DNA of 12,500 nucleotides, taken from NCBI GenBank assembly GCA_015478945.1, contig JABUQX010002501.1, forward strand, positions 1 to 12,500, read 5' to 3'. A program made the translations under genes and the position numbers. Positions within the stretch are counted from its first letter, which is position 1; each line of letters begins with the position of its first letter. This stretch comes from Trachelipus rathkii. Lineage: Eukaryota; Arthropoda; Malacostraca; Isopoda; Trachelipodidae. Below, in pieces: positions 8,019 through 12,500 of this stretch. The notes under the pieces are model-generated. The model saw only the letters and a program-made list of their open reading frames with translations. It had not been told where the DNA came from and did not search any database.

Positions 8019-8030
8019 ATGGGGGCGGTG
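8019..8030 (+). promoter_or_regulatory. Polypurine tract of element 2
   Basis: ATGGGGGCGGTG ends directly at the first base of the 3' LTR (TGTTATGC at 8031). A G-rich tract abutting the 3' LTR primes plus-strand DNA synthesis in LTR elements. The position fixes both the strand of the element and the left end of the LTR. Confidence 0.8.
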
Positions 8031-9028
8031 TGTTATGCTATTAGGATATCAAGGATGAAATTTTACAGCTCCGCAGAGATGAGCGATTTAGATTTATTTA
8101 TTTTCGTGGAAATATTATTTATTTGATTAAAAAGCAACTAATTTAAGGATAATTTCTATTTAAAAAGTATTTTTAAAGAAAATTTAATTTTTTAAAGATA
8201 AATTATCCATGGGAATAAAATATCAAAGGTAACTTCACACCTGATATCTTCGATACAGTGAAAGTTCATAAATAGAGGTCAATTTGTTCACACGGGTTTT
8301 TTATCTCTTGTTGGAAATCTATCTTCGGAGACCTGTCTATCGAATCTGACTCTTATTTAAGAAGATCCTGTTTCAATAAAACTCTACGGCAGAAAAGAGT
8401 TACAAGAAGAACACGGATTTGAGAGATATTGATTCGATCGAAAGACACCGGTGGAATACTAATTTAAAAGAGAGGATTTAGAGTATCTATTGAATACTCA
8501 GAGAGAATACTTTTGTGGAAGAAGATAGACACTTGAGAAGAATTTATTGGAAAGTTATTTTGAAGAGAAACTTAGAACGTTCTGAAATCACTTGAAGACT
8601 TTGAGCTTGACTCAGAAACTATTCATTGAAGGATTACTTACGAATCAAAAAGAAGACTTTGTGTTTATTCACTGAAGAATAATTTACAGGTCAGAAGGAA
8701 CGCTTTGTGATTAATTATCGAACTGACTACTGATAGTCTGTGGAAGTCCATCTGTGACTTGGATCTGATCTAGCATTCAGAAGAGATTTTGTGATAAGTC
8801 TTTTGTGTCTACTGATATGTCTGTTGAATCTTACTAGGAACTTGGGAAACCGATTTGGAACGCCATATAGGACTTCGTGAATATTTATTGAAGCTTTTGT
8901 ATCTGAGAAGTGGTTTACATAGTGAATTTATACCTAAAGACAATTGGTGTTATATTATTTTGATGATTTGAATAAAAGAACTTCGGGGATTGTCACGTTT
9001 ATTTATTGGCGAAAATCATCTTGTGACA
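8031..9028 (+). repeat. 3' LTR of element 2
   Basis: This starts TGTTATGCTATTA right after the polypurine tract and aligns with 3374-4414. It most likely ends ...TTGTGACA at 9028; the next ATAAAT is also present after the 5' LTR, so the end may extend to 9033. Differences from the 5' copy are concentrated outside 8223-8463 and are mainly one-to-few-base indels. AATAAA occurs at 8375 and 8971. Alternating AT sequence follows at once, so no target-site duplication can be read. Confidence 0.92.
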
Positions 9029-9111
9029 ATAAATATATATATATAGTATATTACATATAATAATATATAATATTAATAAATATATATATATTACATATAA
9101 TATATACTATA

Positions 9112-9144
<33 letters not shown>

Positions 9145-9247
9145 ATTATATTACTATATATATAAATATATTATATTAATATAATATATAAAATATATAT
9201 ATATATATATATATTTTTATATATATAGTATTATATAATATTATATA
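9029..9247. repeat. Imperfect (AT)n tract between elements 2 and 3
   Basis: About 215 bases of almost only A and T, made of alternating TATATA runs broken by TTA, ATTA and rare C or G. It links the 3' LTR of element 2 to the first terminal repeat of element 3. No gene or motif is visible. The left few bases may belong to the LTR end. Confidence 0.93.
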
Positions 9248-9791
9248 TGTAGTACTCCATTATAATTTGGTAAAAATTTTAATTTATTTTCGTACTTTTG
9301 CTGAGATTTGTGCGCAGCACAATTTAGCAATTATCTCAGAGTGGTAGAAAATACACATAGCTTCATCGCAATCAGATAATAACAATAAGAAGAATCAGAA
9401 GAATAAATTCACTCAGATACTCACTCCAGAACTCTTACCAAACTTAAAAACGCAGCTTTCGGCAAGAGAGGTAAATTTCAAGGAAGGGTTGCGGCTGCGA
9501 CTTCCGAATTTCGATCACAAATTTTGCGCGCTAAAAATGAAAGCAGGCATAGGGTGGGTAAATCATGCTGCGCTTGGAGTGAAGTCTGACTTATGGATTC
9601 TACCAAAGATAGAAGAAAGTGTCTCAACCGAGAGGACTTTAGTTACTTCTTTATTTCATATTGAATATCTTTACGTATGTTGATAAAAGTCCATACCACA
9701 TCTTTTCAATTTATGGCTTTTTAAATTTCCCATCCTCTTATATAGGGTGCTTGCTAAGAAAAGAAGCACCAATCTAGGCAAGACTTACCCA
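9248..9791 (+). repeat. Left terminal repeat of element 3
   Basis: This matches 11161-11720 in collinear blocks: the start TGTAGTACTCCATTATAA; GCAAGAGAGGTAAATTTCAA near 9463; CCGAATTTCGATCACAAATT near 9505; a GGACTTTAGTTACTTC block near 9634; and CCCATCCTCTTATATAGGG near 9729. Divergence is substantial, with many indels. A stretch open from 9489 to 9683 has no counterpart frame in the other copy and is not a gene. Confidence 0.75.
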
Positions 9792-10127
9792 TATTTAATT
9801 TTTGACCGCCGGAAGTAGAACACCCAGTATATGGAGAGTGGCCTTCTGATAACCATAGAAAATAAAGCAAAATAAGAAAGAAGAAGGGAAAACTAAAATA
9901 ATAACTATATTCAATCAAGAACATCTCCGACATATAATGACTCAGCAAACTGTGAACATTATCGATACTTGAAGACTTCAATTTTCATTTCTAATTGTTT
10001 GATTATGGTCATTCACCTTCATCATCAACTATCACAGTTCCGAGATTCATACGTTATTAGAATTTCCATAGCACTTCGTACATCGCGCTATGGATTTTCT
10101 TTCATGCTGTTCATATTGATTTTGATT
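9792..10127. other. Left interior of element 3, no recognisable content
   Basis: This stretch has no frame with a plausible protein, no RNA gene and no TGG-type primer-binding site next to the terminal repeat. The first bases (TTTGACCGCCGGAAGTAG, 9799 on) are the most GC-rich part. A 75-codon reverse-strand open stretch (9754-9981) overlaps the terminal repeat and shows no domain. Confidence 0.5.
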
Positions 10128-10545
10128 AGGTTGGGCAGATAACTCATTTCGTTTGGATCATCCACTGTAGACTGACTGATTACAATTTTCGAATTTCTAC
10201 TACTTGGTTTTGTGTTGACGATCCGCTTTTTATATATGACAGAAATTTTTCAAATAAAGGTACTAAAAAATTCAAGCAACTTCCTCTACATATGTAACTT
10301 CTCTTTGAGGAGGTATGGATCTCATCTTATCATCATTTTAAGTTTTGGATTATTGGGCAGAAATTTGCATTTTTGAGATTCTACTAACTAACTCTGATTC
10401 CTTTATGAATTCTAAATGGTTTGTGACTGCTCCCTTTTATGTATGAAAGAAATATTTCAATATAAAGGACTTAAGCAAGCAAGCCACTTCGTCTCTTACA
10501 TTCAAGCAATGTTTCTCTCTGTAACTATCAGCTTGGAAATTATTT
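10128..10545 (+). repeat. Diverged two-copy tandem repeat, period about 208-222 bases
   Basis: The first copy runs from about 10128 and the second from about 10350. Shared anchors in the same order are TTGGGCAGA (10132 and 10354), TTCTACTA (10195 and 10379), CTTTTTATATATGACAGAAA against CCTTTTATGTATGAAAGAAA (about 10226 and 10433), CAAATAAAGG against CAATATAAAGG (about 10251 and 10458), and a following CAAGCAA...CTTC segment. The offset between copies drifts from 222 to 208 through indels. No coding potential is seen in either copy. Confidence 0.65.
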
Positions 10546-10699
10546 ACGTGGCGCATTGATCCGATAATCATGGAGACATTAGAAAACGCCTATACCGAAC
10601 CTTTCCCTGGATTCAACGGTTCGCGATCGATGTGGCCTATTTTAACTTGTGAAAACTCAATCGTTGTATCAAAGATATTAATGTATACACATATTTTAT

Positions 10700-11130
10700 T
10701 TTTTATCCATTTAAATGTTCGTATGTTTGTTATATCTAACGCAATTAACCGAATATGATTGTTTAAATTGCACCTTTTAATTTCTGTATATCATAATACA
10801 TTAGTTGTATTTTTATTATTCAAGTATTTGTATATATGTTTAGATATTCGGATTGTAAACAGTTATGCTCGTATTTGAATATTCCTTTAACATTTCATGT
10901 ATACTATTTTTTGTTGCCTTCAAATGTTTGTATGTCTACTTATGTCTTTGGACATATTTAGAATATCTTGCATTTGAAAGTACTTTTTAACTTTATGTAT
11001 TTAAGTTATTTATTTTTACTCATTGAATGTTTTATATGTTTGTGCGCGCGCATTGTCAAATGCCCAAAATATGTATACATTTGACTGAAAGGTTAATTTT
11101 TATATCTTGTATAATTAATTCTACATACTT
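10700..11130 (+). repeat. About four diverged tandem copies of a ~105-base repeat
   Basis: A pattern of [C/T]AAATGTTTGTATGT, then about 45 bases later TTTGAA...CTTTTAAC followed by ATGTATA, recurs. The first anchor appears at about 10712, 10823, 10922 and 11026, and the second at about 10764, 10863, 10967 and 11078. Units are AT-rich and diverged, so this is a proposal by eye. From 10546 to 10700 I see no feature, apart from a short open stretch at 10570-10758 that runs into the repeat. Confidence 0.5.
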
Positions 11131-11147
11131 TCTCACTCCGTGTTTAG

Positions 11148-11160
11148 CGCGGGAAGTAAA
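11148..11160 (+). promoter_or_regulatory. Polypurine-tract-like run before the right terminal repeat of element 3
   Basis: CGCGGGAAGTAAA directly precedes TGTAGCACTCC at 11161. All but a few bases are purines, in an otherwise AT-rich, mixed context. Its location is where a plus-strand primer would be expected if 11161-11720 is a 3' LTR on the + strand. Confidence 0.4.
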
Positions 11161-11720
11161 TGTAGCACTCCATTATAACTCTATATAACTTTGTAAAAAT
11201 TTTATGTTCGTACTTATGCTAAGTATTTGCGCGGAGTCATAATTTATGGCATAAGTCAAATGAAATATAATATTTGATAACCCGTCCCTCTTGAGATACG
11301 TGCGCATCCACGTTCCAGATTAAATTATGTAATAAGAAAATCAGAAGAAATCAATCTCACTGCACAAGTACTCTCTCTCAGAACTCTTATTCAAACTAAA
11401 AAAATGCAGCTTTCCAGCAAGAGAGGTAAATTCAAGGAAGGGCTGCCGACTCCGAATTTCGATCACAAATTCACGCACAAAAGAAAAGTCAGGCAAGGGT
11501 GGTAAACGCGCTTGGAAAGTCCGTGACTAATAATTCGCCTACGAAGAGAGAGAGTATCTAAACAGAAGGGACTTTGTTTTGCTTCTTTACTTTCATTGAT
11601 ATCTTTATTTTATTAAATAAATTCATCGTTTGAAATATGGGATCTTTTAAATTCCCAATCATCCTCTTATATTGGGGTGTCTTGCCTAAAAGAAACCACC
11701 AATATAGCAGAGACATACCC
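11161..11720 (+). repeat. Right terminal repeat of element 3
   Basis: This is collinear with 9248-9791: start TGTAGCACTCCATTATAA, GCAAGAGAGGTAAATTCAAG near 11418, CCGAATTTCGATCACAAATT near 11452, and TCATCCTCTTATATTGGGG near 11659. It ends near ACATACCC at 11720, where alternating AT sequence begins. It contains AATAAA near 11617, absent from the left copy. An open stretch at 11637-11819 crosses into the AT tract and is not a gene. Confidence 0.75.
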
Positions 11721-12090
11721 TATATAATATATATATATAGTAATATATATATATATATATATATTCCTATATATAACTATATATATATAATATCTATATA
11801 TGATATATATATATATTAGATATTAATATATCATTCATTTATTATATATTAATAACTCTTCGTATTATTTCTATTTATATATATTGCTATATAATATATA
11901 TAATTATATATATATATTCATTATATTATATATATATATATATATTATATATATATATATATATTATATATACTATTATATAACTATATAATATATATTA
12001 TATATTACTATATATATTTTATATATATATTAATATATAATATTCTATATATATATTATATATATTATATATTAATTATATATATATATA

Positions 12091-12130
<40 letters not shown>

Positions 12131-12500
12131 TATTATTATATATATTATACTATATATTATTATTAATACTGTATTACTATCTTATATATATATACATAAT
12201 ATATTATATACTATTATATATATATATATATATTTATAGTATATTACATATATATATATTATACTTATATAATATATATTTATGTATTTATCAATATATA
12301 TATACATAAATTATATATTAAGTAGTATTAGTACTATATATTCACTATTATATTAAATTTATATTATATATTATTTAACTATAATATTATCATTATTACT
12401 ATATATTATTATATAATAATGTATTATATACTATTTTATATCGTTATACTCACTACTATACGTATATACTACTTGTGATGTATATATATATAATTGAGTC
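11721..12500. repeat. Long imperfect (AT)n tract to the window end
   Basis: About 780 bases of nearly pure A/T with alternating TATATA runs of up to about 30 bases, interrupted by short TTA/ATTA shifts and occasional C or G. Interruptions increase after 12140. No gene, terminal repeat or promoter can be supported here. Tracts like this are prone to assembly error, so length and exact sequence should be treated with caution. Confidence 0.93.

Larger units (their letters stand above)
3374..9028 (+). mobile_element. Near-complete but inactive Ty3/gypsy LTR retrotransposon (element 2) with PR-IN-RT-RH domain order
   Basis: Two direct repeats of about 1.0 kb, starting TGTATGCTATTA at 3374 and TGTTATGCTATTA at 8031, frame an internal region with a PBS-like TGGGGGCC at 4420, a decayed gag, protease fragment, integrase C-terminal domain, RT, RNase H and a G-rich polypurine tract at 8021-8030. 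The length of about 5.65 kb includes an internal deletion. The integrase piece lies upstream of RT, and RNase H ends 52 bases before the 3' LTR. This is the copia-like order known in the Gmr1 branch of Ty3/gypsy elements, not the usual gypsy order. The RT, RNase H and GPY/F-type integrase sequences are clearly gypsy-like. The coding strand is purine-rich, opposite to element 1. Both ends border AT-rich simple repeat. Confidence 0.9.
9248..11720 (+). mobile_element. Putative non-autonomous LTR element (element 3) with ~550-bp direct terminal repeats
   Basis: Sequence 9248-9791 reappears, diverged, at 11161-11720. Both copies start TGTAG(T/C)ACTCCATTATAA and end near ACTTACCC/ACATACCC, and both share long internal blocks. 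Between them lie about 1.37 kb with no coding potential in any frame. GCGGGAAGTAAA, a purine-rich run, sits directly before the second repeat, like a polypurine tract. A + strand orientation is inferred from that. A TATA-like CTATATAAG on the reverse strand inside the first repeat would favour the opposite orientation. No primer-binding site was found. The unit is enclosed by AT repeat. It is best described as an old LTR element of the TRIM/LARD kind. A chance segmental duplication of another repeat remains possible. Confidence 0.6.

Noticed and set aside
3368..9040. Target-site duplication of element 2
   Set aside because: Both flanks are alternating AT, so any 4-6-base match is meaningless.
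3343..9248. Terminal repeats of element 3 as the missing LTRs of element 1
   Set aside because: Nothing at the end of element 1 pol resembles them, and the two repeats flank their own interior with a purine tract before the right copy.
9489..9683. 64-codon open stretch in the left terminal repeat of element 3
   Set aside because: The aligned part of the right repeat has frame-disrupting indels and stops.
10570..10758. 62-codon open stretch in element 3
   Set aside because: No domain or signal, no ribosomal context usable in a eukaryote, and it runs into the tandem repeat.
10700..11130. CRISPR-like array
   Set aside because: The units are diverged, AT-rich and contiguous, with no identical repeats or unique spacers, and the context is a eukaryotic retroelement.

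Overview
This window looks like repeat-dense, non-genic DNA from an animal nuclear genome. I infer an invertebrate, with an arthropod such as a decapod crustacean plausible but unproven. I see no host gene, rRNA, tRNA or CRISPR. The evidence is three LTR-retrotransposon-like units in tandem, separated by long (AT)n tracts, with reading frames broken by many single-base indels and stop codons.

Region 1 (1 to about 3340, + strand) is the 3' part of a Ty3/gypsy element with standard order: a Gln/Pro-rich gag tail with a damaged zinc-binding motif, aspartic protease (DTG intact), reverse transcriptase, RNase H and a full-length but broken integrase ending in a C-terminal module. The best lineage guess is CsRn1/Kabuki-like. 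RT, RNase H and IN run through several frames. The integrase has lost a zinc-finger Cys to a stop and shows Asn and Lys where the second and third acidic catalytic residues belong. No LTR of this element lies in the window.

Region 2 (3374 to about 9028, + strand) is a nearly complete second Ty3/gypsy element. Two LTRs of about 1.0 kb start TGT(T)ATGC. It has a PBS-like TGGGGGCC just inside the 5' LTR, a decayed gag with a purine-rich repetitive coiled-coil stretch, half a protease, an integrase C-terminal domain, then RT and RNase H, and a G-rich polypurine tract abutting the 3' LTR. The integrase piece sits before RT and only 52 bases separate the RNase H stop from the 3' LTR. This is therefore a gypsy-type element with a copia-like order (PR-IN-RT-RH, as in the Gmr1 lineage). 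A deletion fused mid-protease to the integrase tail and removed the catalytic core.

Region 3 (9248 to about 11720) is a less obvious unit. Two diverged direct repeats of about 550 bases both start TGTAG(T/C)ACTCC and enclose about 1.37 kb without coding potential, with a purine-rich tract before the second repeat. It looks like an old non-autonomous LTR element. Its interior holds a diverged two-copy repeat of about 215 bases and about four copies of a repeat of about 105 bases.

(AT)n tracts border the insertions: 3334-3373 (between elements 1 and 2), 9029-9247 (between 2 and 3) and 11721-12500 (after 3). Target-site duplications therefore cannot be read. Indel-type differences dominate between the two LTRs of element 2 except in a gap-free 241-base block, so either mosaic history or uneven sequence quality should be considered before treating every frameshift as biological.
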